From: Chromatiales bacterium
Lineage (GTDB): Bacteria > Pseudomonadota > Gammaproteobacteria > SZUA-152
Assembly: GCA_026999335.1 (NCBI GenBank)
Contig: JALTPW010000225.1
Location: forward strand, 1-5,191
DNA: 5,191 bases
Reading direction: 5' to 3'
Position numbers and translations under genes: made by a program. The first letter of the stretch is position 1, and every line of letters starts with the position of its first letter. Below are positions 1-4,983 of the stretch, piece by piece. A model generated the notes under the pieces. That model did not search any database. It was given only the letters and a program-made list of their open reading frames with translations, and had not been told where the DNA came from.

Positions 1-55
1 TCAACTCATCTTTTTCTGTGTGGCTGAGACTCTTTAGATCGGGTAGGGGTTGCAT
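1..55 (-). CDS. N-terminal fragment of a minus-strand ORF, possibly IS66-type transposase (TnpC)
   Basis: Only the first 18 codons are in the window, from an ATG at 55-53 leftwards: MQPLPDLKSLSHTEKDEL. The pattern 'LPDL-x-LSH-x-EKD-x-L' resembles the opening of IS66-family TnpC proteins, which often begin with a short acidic 'LPD..LS..EKDALI' segment. This is an impression from a very short stretch and not a motif-level identification. No good Shine-Dalgarno sequence precedes the ATG on the minus strand (the purine-rich GGAGG near 62-66 is on the other strand). If real, the gene points away from the rest of the window, so its regulatory region is the 56-160 stretch. A chance ORF remains possible. 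Confidence 0.35.
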   Translation of the reverse strand, partial: MQPLPDLKSLSHTEKDEL

Positions 56-72
56 GGCTGTGGAGGTTATAT

Positions 73-102
73 CACAATCTATCCGTTATTCAATAGATTG
101 TG
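73..102. repeat. 10-bp perfect inverted repeat (possible operator or hairpin)
   Basis: CACAATCTAT (73-82) and ATAGATTGTG (93-102) are perfect reverse complements separated by 10 nt. The pair sits just upstream of the minus-strand ATG at 55, where an operator or leader hairpin for that gene would be expected. Apart from this repeat I see no gene in 56-164. Confidence 0.45.
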
Positions 103-162
103 GACGTTTCGGGCTGAGTAGTTACAAATTTTTCACAGTAGGGGCAGAGAAACCCATTGAGT

Positions 163-294
163 GTAGGAGCGGGCCATGCCCGCGATAGGCCTGTATTTCA
201 CCACAGAGATAGAAGATTTAGATTTTGTGAGAAGGGCTTCAGCTGCTCCCTCAGCTTGTTTTTTTGTTGCTTTTCGCGGGCATGGCCCGCTCCT
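163..294. repeat. Pair of inverted REP-like palindromes (REPIN-like)
   Basis: Two 21-bp sequences, 165-185 and 274-294, are exact reverse complements 88 bp apart. Each is itself a hairpin, GCGGGC-cat-GCCCGC (left copy 169-183), with the AGGAGC and CGA flanks conserved. The left copy carries the GTAG tetranucleotide (163-166) that precedes the palindrome in REP elements mobilised by RAYT (REP-associated tyrosine) transposases. The right copy, read on the minus strand, has TAAG there instead. Opposed REP pairs of this size are the known REPIN arrangement in Pseudomonas and related gammaproteobacteria. No RAYT gene is visible here. The 88 bp between the palindromes shows no ORF of note. Confidence 0.8.
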
Positions 295-301
295 TAAATT
301 T

Positions 302-325
302 AACCTGAAACCACGAATTCAGGTT
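302..325. repeat. 8-bp inverted repeat at the pseudogene junction
   Basis: AACCTGAA (302-309) and TTCAGGTT (318-325) form a perfect 8-bp stem with an 8-nt loop. It spans the point where recognisable monooxygenase sequence begins (about 319), so it may mark or have caused the truncation junction. It may also be chance. Confidence 0.4.
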
Positions 326-603
326 TAAGTCCTGCAATTGCATTGAAAAAAGGTTTCGATGTAGATGTTTATGAAAGACATAAAGGCCGCAGCGATATTG
401 GAGGAGGCATTATCTGTTGGCCTAATGCCTATTTTTTGTTGAATGAGATCAGCATGCTTGGTGGCATAGTTTTTTACTCAAAAATGACGGTTAAAGATGA
501 ATGCCTTTTTATGTTGCTGGCACTTATCGTTAGCACGGTTCAGGTGATAATTAAAATGGAGTTGTGCTGGAGGAATGAAGCATTAAGATCAAAAAAATCA
601 TAA
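316..603 (+). pseudogene. Truncated FAD-dependent monooxygenase remnant
   Basis: Read from 316 with no proper start, the frame gives NSGLSPAIALKKGFDVDVYE, followed by GGGIICWPNAYFLLNEI. This matches the start of UbiH/salicylate-hydroxylase-type flavoprotein monooxygenases. In intact genes 'GAGPSGL..AIAL...G..V.VYER' is the GxGxxG Rossmann dinucleotide-binding fold and 'G-GI...PNA...L' follows about 20 residues later. Here the first half of the GxGxxG motif is missing. Similarity fades near 477, after LNEISMLGGI, and the remaining residues up to the stop at 601-603 look random. About 50 of the usual 370-400 residues survive. The in-frame TTG at 343 has no ribosome site. I read this as a relic cut on both sides, with the REP pair immediately upstream. 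It is not expected to be functional. Confidence 0.7.
569..573 (+). promoter_or_regulatory. Shine-Dalgarno GGAGG that decides an AUU start at 582
   Basis: GGAGG is 8 nt before ATT at 582-584, an ideal spacing. The nearby ATG at 575-577 is only 1 nt away from it and reads just three codons (Met-Lys-His) to a stop. The TTG at 627 has no such site within range. This ribosome site therefore fits initiation at 582. Confidence 0.6.
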
Positions 604-1553
604 TTGGCCTTTTTCTTTTACTGGGGTTGGTGTCGTGTGTTCAGGTACCAAGAACAATTCAGTTTGATAAATCTATTTCTTTCACAGAAATAAATGGATA
701 TAAATTTCATACTGAAGTGTTTGGTAGAATTGAAGCGCCAGCAGTTGTTGTCGTTCATGGTGGCCCTGGTGGTGATTATAAATATCTGAAATCATTGAAG
801 CAATTATCTCAAAGTCACCGAGTAATATTTTATGACCAAAGAGGAAGTGGGTTATCTCCCAGAGTAAATAAGGCAGAAGATCTTACGCTAGAAAAAAACT
901 TGGATGATTTGCATTTAATCATCAAGCACTTTTCAAAAAATGGCAAAGTAAGGCTCATTGGGCACTCATGGGGTGGAATGCTTGTCGTTGGCTATTTATC
1001 GAAATACCCAGAGATGGTGTCACAAGCTGTTATTGTGGAACCTGGGATGCTTGACCAGGAGTCAGCAAAGGCTTTTGTCAAAAAAATGAAGGCATTACAA
1101 TCATTTTCGGATTTAATGACCCTCATCGGATATTTGTCAGTTTATCCTTTTGTTAAAAAGGAAGATGGTCACGAAGGTTATGATTATGTAATGACGAAAA
1201 TGTTAAATCAAAATAAACCAGGAGCACCATATCAGTGTGAAGGACAATCAATGCCACCAAACATATTTAAGCGAGGTGGTTATGAGGCATTTAATAATAT
1301 GTTGAAGCCGATAATAGATAATCCAGATTTATTTACATATGATTTAACAAAATACATATCTGAGTATGTTGGTGACTTAATGCTGATTAGTAGCGAATGC
1401 AGTTTTTTTGGTTACGAGTTTCAGGAGAAATACCATATTCAAAAGCTACCAAAACAAACTGTTCATGTAAAAGCAGAGAATATGGGCCACAACATGCTAA
1501 CACTTAATCCAGACTGGAGCATAAAAACAATAAGTAAATTATTTCATGAATAA
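582..1553 (+). CDS. Lipoprotein alpha/beta hydrolase, proline-iminopeptidase-like (S33), putative AUU start
   Basis: Read from ATT 582, the protein is 323 residues and begins MKIKKIIIGLFLLLGLVSC. That is a Lys-rich n-region, a hydrophobic core and the lipobox LVSC with lipidated Cys19. Starting at the first standard start codon (TTG 627, 308 residues) would remove the signal and leave the cysteine at position 4. The body is an alpha/beta hydrolase of the prolyl-aminopeptidase type: oxyanion-hole motif HGGPGG (59-64), DQRGSG (85-90), nucleophile elbow GHSWGG with Ser129, and catalytic His303 in ENMGHNM. The usual acid region reads ECSFFG (272-277), without the Asp commonly found there, so the acid residue is uncertain. 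The protein is probably anchored to the inner or outer membrane, facing the periplasm. Substrate is unknown; family members hydrolyse N-terminal proline peptides or small amides and esters. The gene is AT-rich, unlike the moa genes. AUU may be a genuine weak start or a mutated ATG. Confidence 0.75.
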   Translation: MKIKKIIIGLFLLLGLVSCVQVPRTIQFDKSISFTEINGYKFHTEVFGRIEAPAVVVVHGGPGGDYKYLKSLKQLSQSHRVIFYDQRGSGLSPRVNKAEDLTLEKNLDDLHLIIKHFSKNGKVRLIGHSWGGMLVVGYLSKYPEMVSQAVIVEPGMLDQESAKAFVKKMKALQSFSDLMTLIGYLSVYPFVKKEDGHEGYDYVMTKMLNQNKPGAPYQCEGQSMPPNIFKRGGYEAFNNMLKPIIDNPDLFTYDLTKYISEYVGDLMLISSECSFFGYEFQEKYHIQKLPKQTVHVKAENMGHNMLTLNPDWSIKTISKLFHE

Positions 1554-1573
1554 AAGACAAACAAAACAAATTC

Positions 1574-1643
1574 ACTCAGACAGTCCCTTCGGGTTGTTTG
1601 AGTTGCGCTCTTCACGTAGTTACGTTAGCACAATTCAAACAAC
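1574..1643 (+). promoter_or_regulatory. Two mutually exclusive hairpins between the hydrolase genes
   Basis: Hairpin A pairs 1574-1587 (ACTCAGACAGTCCC) with 1591-1603 (GGGTTGTTTGAGT), with one bulged T, two G-U pairs and a 3-nt loop. Hairpin B pairs 1593-1609 (GTTGTTTGAGTTGCGCT) with 1627-1643 (AGCACAATTCAAACAAC), 17 positions with one G-U pair and one C-A mismatch; its loop holds a further ACGTA/TACGT pair. Both need 1593-1603, so only one can form at a time. Neither is followed by a strong plus-strand U-tract, so neither is a classical terminator. On the minus strand hairpin A is followed by a T-rich stretch. Possible roles are mRNA end protection, attenuation of the downstream gene, or a recombination-site fold. 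Confidence 0.5.
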
Positions 1644-1671
1644 GATACGGCCTGCCGATGATTTGATGAAG

Positions 1672-1680
1672 TGTTATATT
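1672..1680 (+). promoter_or_regulatory. Candidate extended -10 promoter
   Basis: TGT-TATATT has a 5/6 match to TATAAT preceded by the TGn extension, 23 nt before the TTG at 1704. The -35 position (CTGCCG, 1652-1657) is poor, as is common with extended -10 promoters. Such motifs arise by chance in AT-rich DNA. Confidence 0.3.
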
Positions 1681-1703
1681 TTAAAGCAAGATGTAGGTGA
1701 GTT

Positions 1704-2840
1704 TTGAAGATATTGGCAAGTCTGATTATCGTAGCTATGGTGACAGGTTTTTCTGCAACGCTTTCTGCAAAGGAATTGAAAAATGAGAAGGCCGTGAAAA
1801 TTCTAAATAAAATATCAGGGCCATTTGACCCAGGGGTTCAATATGTTGTTGTTAATAAAAATGCGACGATTTTTGAACACAGTGCCGGCCTATCTGATAT
1901 TAAAGAGAATATGCCACTGAGTTTAAGCCATACAATGGCGGCCTTTTCAATGACGAAAACGATAACTGCACTTGCAGTGCTTCAACTGGCTGAACGAAAT
2001 AAAATCAATATAGATAACAAAATATCAAAATATGTTGAACATCCATTTAATTCCGGCATCACAATTAGGTTGTTATTGAACCACACGTCGGGTATACCAA
2101 ATCCAATGCCTCTCAAGTGGGTTCATCTTACTGAAAGGCACGGTGACTTTGATGAGAATAGAGCGCTAGCCCAGGTTCTTAAGGAGCATTCGAGTTCAGA
2201 TACACGGCCAGGAGAGAAGTATCTTTACTCAAATATTGGATATTGGTTGCTTGGCAAGCTGATTGAAAAGATAAGTGGTAAAAAATATACAGATTATGTG
2301 ACTAATAATATTTTTGAAGTGTTGTCGCTAACCCCGGATGAGATTGGTTTTTTGATTCCAAACAAACAAAATCATACGAAAGGGTACTTAAAGAAATGGT
2401 CGTTGATGAATTTATTTGGCCGGTTTTTCATAGATAAAAATGTATTGGGAAACTATGAAGGAGGTTGGCTACATATTAAAAATGTATATTTAAATGGCCC
2501 TTCATTTGGAGGGGTTTTCGGTTCTGCTACGGCTTTTAGCAAAATATTGCAGGATCTACTTGCCGATCAATCAAAATTGCTCGGAGAAAAATCAAAAAAA
2601 TTACTCTACTCTAAACAAACAATAATTTCAGGCGAAGAAATTAATATGACGCTTGGGTGGCATATAGGTACATTAAAAGATGTCACTTATTATTACAAAG
2701 AAGGAGGTGGGGCAGGATTTCACAGTGAAATGCGCATATATCCAGAAAAAGGCATTGCATCCGTACTTATGGCAAACCGGACATCATTTAACTCAAGAAA
2801 AATATTGAGTAAGCTGGATGTAAATTTTATCCTGAATTAA
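1704..2840 (+). CDS. Exported beta-lactamase-family serine hydrolase (PF00144, class C/EstB-like)
   Basis: This 378-residue protein begins with a signal peptide: MKIL, a hydrophobic stretch to about residue 17, then SATLSA with likely cleavage after Ala22. The TTG start is supported by AGGTGA (1695-1700); the next in-frame ATG, residue 12, would destroy the signal. Serine-hydrolase motifs follow in order: Ser82-x-x-Lys85 (SMTK) with the nucleophile and general base, LLNHTSGI (124-131), and Tyr175-Ser-Asn177. Near the C-terminus is GGGAGFHSE (334-342), where class C beta-lactamases have KTG and many relatives have HxG. Here the motif ends in Ser-Glu, so the third motif is non-standard. The length fits the family. 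Members include penicillin-interacting proteins, D-aminopeptidases and esterases, so this is not evidence of antibiotic resistance. It probably acts in the periplasm. It follows the lipoprotein hydrolase by 150 bp in the same direction and shares its AT-rich composition. The transposase relic starts 7 bp after its stop. Confidence 0.85.
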   Translation: MKILASLIIVAMVTGFSATLSAKELKNEKAVKILNKISGPFDPGVQYVVVNKNATIFEHSAGLSDIKENMPLSLSHTMAAFSMTKTITALAVLQLAERNKINIDNKISKYVEHPFNSGITIRLLLNHTSGIPNPMPLKWVHLTERHGDFDENRALAQVLKEHSSSDTRPGEKYLYSNIGYWLLGKLIEKISGKKYTDYVTNNIFEVLSLTPDEIGFLIPNKQNHTKGYLKKWSLMNLFGRFFIDKNVLGNYEGGWLHIKNVYLNGPSFGGVFGSATAFSKILQDLLADQSKLLGEKSKKLLYSKQTIISGEEINMTLGWHIGTLKDVTYYYKEGGGAGFHSEMRIYPEKGIASVLMANRTSFNSRKILSKLDVNFILN

Positions 2841-2847
2841 TCAGTCC

Positions 2848-3453
2848 ATGAGAAAACTGGGTTTTCATTCTCTGATCGCCAGTCGCCGCGGCAAAGAGCA
2901 AGATCGGGTGGTTGCCATGGTGGCATCCCGGATACTGAATCCCGAAAGCCAGTTGGCCTTTTCTCGTAGCTGGAAAAACGCCACGCTTGGGGAAGCGCTG
3001 GATATCGGCACCCGCGAGGGCGATCTTTATACGGCCATGGATTGGCTGTATGAACGCCAGGACATCATCGAGAAAAAACTGGCCAAACGACACCTGAAAC
3101 CCGGTGATCAGGTCGTGTATGACTTGTCTTCCAGCTATTTCGAAGGCCAGCGTGCCCGCTGGGTAAGCGCGGCTATAGTCAAAAACAGAAAAAAGGTAAG
3201 TTGCAGGTGAATTACGGCCTGTTGACTGATGCAAAGAGGCTGTCCGCTCTCACTCTCTGTCTTTCCTGGCAATACGTCAGATACCTCCACCCTTTTGCCG
3301 CGAGTCGAACGGTTGCAAAATGACGTTGGTTTCGACTCGGTCGTTCTTGTTGGGGGTCGGGGAATGATCTCGGAAGTTCAGTTGAACGTGTTGCGAGAGC
3401 GTTCAGGCGTTGATTGGATTACGGCGCTCACGAAGATTCAGTTAAAGCGCTGA
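2848..3453 (+). pseudogene. IS1634-type transposase relic, frameshifted and truncated
   Basis: The N-terminal part reads RKLGF..LIASR, then VVAMVASRILNPESQLA, DLYTAMDWLYERQ, KKLAKRHLKPG and VYDLSSSYFEG. These are IS1634-family (IS4-type DDE) signatures, with the first catalytic Asp in YDLSSSYFEG. At about 3152/3153 one base is missing. The next frame then continues exactly as expected: CPLGKRGYSQKQKKGKLQ and on to NYGLLTDA. At 3233-3234 one extra A returns the reading to the first frame: RGCPLSLSVFPGNTSD, VERL, VVLVGGRGMIS, GVDWITAL. The expected second catalytic Asp in VLVGDRGM is Gly. A stop follows at 3451-3453. The N-terminal region (roughly the first 80-90 residues of a protein usually about 550 long) and the C-terminal half are absent. 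Neither terminal inverted repeat is recognisable. The relic is GC-rich, unlike the hydrolase gene just upstream, so the island edge is near 2841. Confidence 0.88.
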
Positions 3454-3808
3454 GGGCGACCAGCGCCGCGAGCAGAGTGTCGACGTCATTTCCTGCCGCT
3501 AGGCGATGATCCGCGCCGTCTCGCCCATCGTCTGCACCAACAGCGCCCACTGTCCGCCCAGCGGGCCGATGAGGCCAAAGGTGTGGATGCGCCGGCGATA
3601 CGGCGGTCTTCCTCTGCGTGATATTCCTGTCAGCCGTGTTAGCTGCTGCTCATCAGCCCCAGGGCAATGCCGAGAGAAGAGGATTCATGCCCTAAATCCA
3701 GCATCTTTGCGGCCCCGTCCTGCCGCTGGCATTGCGTATGGGTGAAGTCGGACTAAGCTTGGTTGGGGGAGCTCCCCGCTTGTCATCCCATCAACTGGAG
3801 GCAGAACT
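3454..3808. other. GC-rich stretch with no recognised gene
   Basis: No protein family is recognisable here. Several frames stay open on both strands, as expected for GC-rich DNA. One is a plus frame continuing the transposase frame from 3454 to about 3615 (LPLGDDPRRLAHRLHQQRPL and onward). Another is the exactly antisense minus frame ending in a TAG at 3499-3501 (GQWALLVQTMGETARIIA). Neither has a convincing start with a ribosome site. The stretch could hold remains of the transposase C-terminus or of the gene the IS interrupted. The last 40 bp contain the palindrome and ribosome site of the next gene. Confidence 0.5.
3766..3777. repeat. Perfect 12-bp palindrome upstream of the Host_attach gene
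   Basis: GGGGAGCTCCCC is a perfect palindrome 31 bp before the ATG at 3809. As RNA it would be a tight hairpin only with a minimal loop, so a protein-binding site is as likely as a structural one. No clear promoter hexamers are visible around it. Confidence 0.35.
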
Positions 3809-4234
3809 ATGTTGCATACGTGGTTTTTGGTCGCGGATAGCAGCCGCGCAAAGCTGTACGAGGTGGAAAAACGCACGGCGCCGTTCGTAGAGATAGAGGA
3901 TTTCGATCACCCCGAAGGGCGGTTGCACGAAGGAGACCTGGTGTCGGATGGTCCCGGCAGCGATGGTGGTAGCGTTGGTCAGGGTCGGCATATATTCGAT
4001 GACCGGGTGAGTGCCCGCAAACAGGTGGGTATCCGCTTTGCCTCAAGTCTGGCCGAACGTCTGGATGCGGCGCGCAATGCCGGTGAGCTGGAGCGCCTGG
4101 TATTGGTGGCGCCGCCGGCATTTTTGGGGCTGTTGCGTGACAAGTTGAGCAAGGAGGTGATGGCCCGGGTGTCCCGGCAGATCGACAAGAATCTGGTTCA
4201 ACAGTCGCCCGAGGTATTACGGGAGTACCTGTAA
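3809..4234 (+). CDS. Host_attach-family protein (PF10116, baeRF-like)
   Basis: The 141-residue product is about the usual length of the family named 'protein required for attachment to host cells'. The N-terminal strand reads TWFLVADSSRAKLYEVE (residues 4-20), the typical 'VAD.SRA.LY' opening. A variable acidic and Gly-rich middle (41-60) and a 'F..LA.RL..A' helix (77-88) follow. The C-terminal half has LVLVAPPAFLGLLRDKLS (97-114) and a terminal 'DKNLVQQSPEVLREYL', both family hallmarks. The fold is related to the eRF1/Pelota release-factor domains (baeRF group), which suggests a ribosome- or RNA-linked role. The host-attachment name comes from an Agrobacterium protein and should not be taken literally. 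The start is supported by TGGAGG (3796-3801), 7 nt before the ATG. No signal peptide is present, so the protein is cytosolic. It is convergent with moaE with 8 bp between the stops, so a functional link to the cofactor genes is not implied. Confidence 0.85.
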   Translation: MLHTWFLVADSSRAKLYEVEKRTAPFVEIEDFDHPEGRLHEGDLVSDGPGSDGGSVGQGRHIFDDRVSARKQVGIRFASSLAERLDAARNAGELERLVLVAPPAFLGLLRDKLSKEVMARVSRQIDKNLVQQSPEVLREYL

Positions 4235-4254
4235 CGCCGGCTTCAGTCCGGCGT
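4234..4254. terminator. Shared hairpin between convergent Host_attach and moaE genes
   Basis: ACGCCGG (4234-4240) and CCGGCGT (4248-4254) form a perfect 7-bp GC-rich stem with a 7-nt loop. The stem includes the last base of the plus-strand stop codon, and the loop contains the minus-strand moaE stop (4245-4243). Its symmetry and position suggest a bidirectional transcription end. The U-tracts are weak on both sides (GTTGTG downstream on plus), so termination efficiency is uncertain. Confidence 0.55.
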
Positions 4255-4680
4255 GTTGTGTTCCACCCAGCGCGCGTCCTCGCCATTGACCTCCTTTTTC
4301 CAGAAGGGCGCGCGCGATTTCAGTTCCTCGATGAGATAACGACAGGCGGGAAAGGACTCGCTACGGTGTGCCGACCATACCGCCAGCAGGACGATGGGGT
4401 CGTCGGGATGGATCTCGCCAAAGCGATGGATGATCAACGTATCGAGAATGTCCCAGCGGGTCATCGCTTCACGGGAAATGGCCTGCAGGTGCTTCTGCGT
4501 CATGGCCGGATAGTGTTCCAGCAGCATGCCGTCCACGCCGGCACCGTCGTTGAAATCGCGCATGGTGCCGATGAAAATGGACGTGGCACCATACTTACCG
4601 GCCAGTTGCGGGTTGTGGGCCTGATGTCGTTGCAGTTCTGTCCAGGGGTCGAAGCGCTCGCCCAATAGTTTGAGACTCAC
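4243..4680 (-). CDS. moaE: MoaE, molybdopterin synthase catalytic (large) subunit
   Basis: MoaE converts cyclic pyranopterin monophosphate to molybdopterin using sulfur from MoaD thiocarboxylate, in a cytosolic MoaD2-MoaE2 heterotetramer. The 145-residue protein carries all the expected landmarks: GATSIFIGTMRDFN (31-44), LEHYPAMT (54-61), IHRFGEI (84-90), SAHRSESF (103-110) and LKSRAPFWKKE (120-130). Against E. coli MoaE the numbering is offset by about two. Arg41, His105-Arg106, Lys121 and Lys128 correspond to Arg39, His103-Arg104, Lys119 and Lys126, so the active-site residues are present. The start is GTG at 4680-4678, overlapping the moaD stop as GTGA, which suggests translational coupling. 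A ribosome site AAGGGG (4695-4690) lies inside the end of moaD, 9 nt away. Composition matches the GC-rich backbone. Confidence 0.95.
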   Translation of the reverse strand: MSLKLLGERFDPWTELQRHQAHNPQLAGKYGATSIFIGTMRDFNDGAGVDGMLLEHYPAMTQKHLQAISREAMTRWDILDTLIIHRFGEIHPDDPIVLLAVWSAHRSESFPACRYLIEELKSRAPFWKKEVNGEDARWVEHNTPD

Positions 4681-4928
4681 CGGATATCGCCCCTTGCGCC
4701 GCCCGTTACCGGGGGGAAAAAAGCCACCTCGTCGCCATCGGTAACCGTCGCATCGGCGTCGGCGTATTCCATGTTGACAGCGATCAGCGTATTGGCGGGC
4801 ATTTCGCGCCCATCGGTGGCGGCGGCCCAGGTCTGCTGCGCAGTCTGCACGTTGGCCGGATCAAGCGTTGCGTCTTCCATGCCCACGGTCTCACGCAGGC
4901 TGGCGAAGAATTTTACTGTGATGCTCAT
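4677..4928 (-). CDS. moaD: MoaD, molybdopterin synthase sulfur-carrier subunit, with extra C-terminal residues
   Basis: MoaD is the ubiquitin-like sulfur carrier. MoeB adenylates its C-terminal Gly-Gly, a thiocarboxylate is formed, and the sulfur passes to the substrate in MoaE. The 83-residue product begins MSITVKFFASLRE and ends its fold with GDEVAFFPPVTGG (residues 65-77), as in E. coli, whose protein stops at the glycines. Here six more residues, ARGDIR, follow before the TGA. This would block the reaction unless they are removed. The ATG at 4928-4926 is chosen because the family begins there and GGGGGAAA (4938-4931) sits just upstream; the frame is open 18 codons further but without family match. 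It is the first gene of the moaD-moaE unit and is divergent from moaC. Confidence 0.93.
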   Translation of the reverse strand: MSITVKFFASLRETVGMEDATLDPANVQTAQQTWAAATDGREMPANTLIAVNMEYADADATVTDGDEVAFFPPVTGGARGDIR

Positions 4929-4956
4929 CGTTTCCCCCGGTATACTTTTCTGCTCC

Positions 4957-4983
4957 AGTGCTTTATCACATGGATAGAGCACT
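4957..4983. promoter_or_regulatory. 27-bp dyad in the moaD-moaC divergent region, possible operator
   Basis: AGTGCTTTATC (4957-4967) and GATAGAGCACT (4973-4983) are reverse complements over 11 bp with one mismatch, around a 5-bp centre. The dyad lies almost centrally in the 80 bp between the moaD and moaC start codons, where one bound regulator could affect both genes. It does not resemble the E. coli ModE box, and it is far too short for a Moco riboswitch. A TATACT sequence (4941-4946) lies nearby, but without a matching -35 I do not call a promoter. Confidence 0.5.

Noticed and set aside
111..125. GTAACTACTCAGCCC on the minus strand as an IS66-type end
   Set aside because: It would suit the possible IS66 gene at the left edge, but I cannot confirm the terminal repeat sequence and the partner end is outside the window.
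161..294. CRISPR-like repeat pair
   Set aside because: There are only two copies, in opposite orientation and palindromic; REP elements explain them.
343..603. An 86-residue plus-strand ORF read as a complete gene starting at TTG 343
   Set aside because: Homology to FAD monooxygenases already exists upstream of the TTG, there is no ribosome site, and the last 40 residues lose all family similarity. It is treated as a pseudogene.
2827..3234. A 135-residue minus-strand ORF
   Set aside because: It is antisense to well-matching IS1634 transposase sequence and shows no family features.
3150..3240. Programmed frameshifting in the transposase
   Set aside because: The two shifts cancel each other, the gene is truncated at both ends and a catalytic residue is lost, so decay explains it.
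3506..3745. A 79-residue plus-strand ORF
   Set aside because: It is rich in Pro, Arg, Cys and Ser, has no ribosome site and no recognisable domain, which is typical of a chance frame in GC-rich DNA.
3807..4286. A 159-residue minus-strand ORF
   Set aside because: It is antisense to the Host_attach gene; its Pro/Arg/Thr-rich composition is that of a shadow frame.
4258..4668. A 136-residue plus-strand ORF
   Set aside because: It is the antisense shadow of moaE, whose active-site residues are all present.
4929..4982. An earlier ATG for moaD at 4982, adding 18 residues
   Set aside because: The MoaD family starts at MSITVKFF, with a ribosome site just before it. The extension would cover the regulatory dyad.
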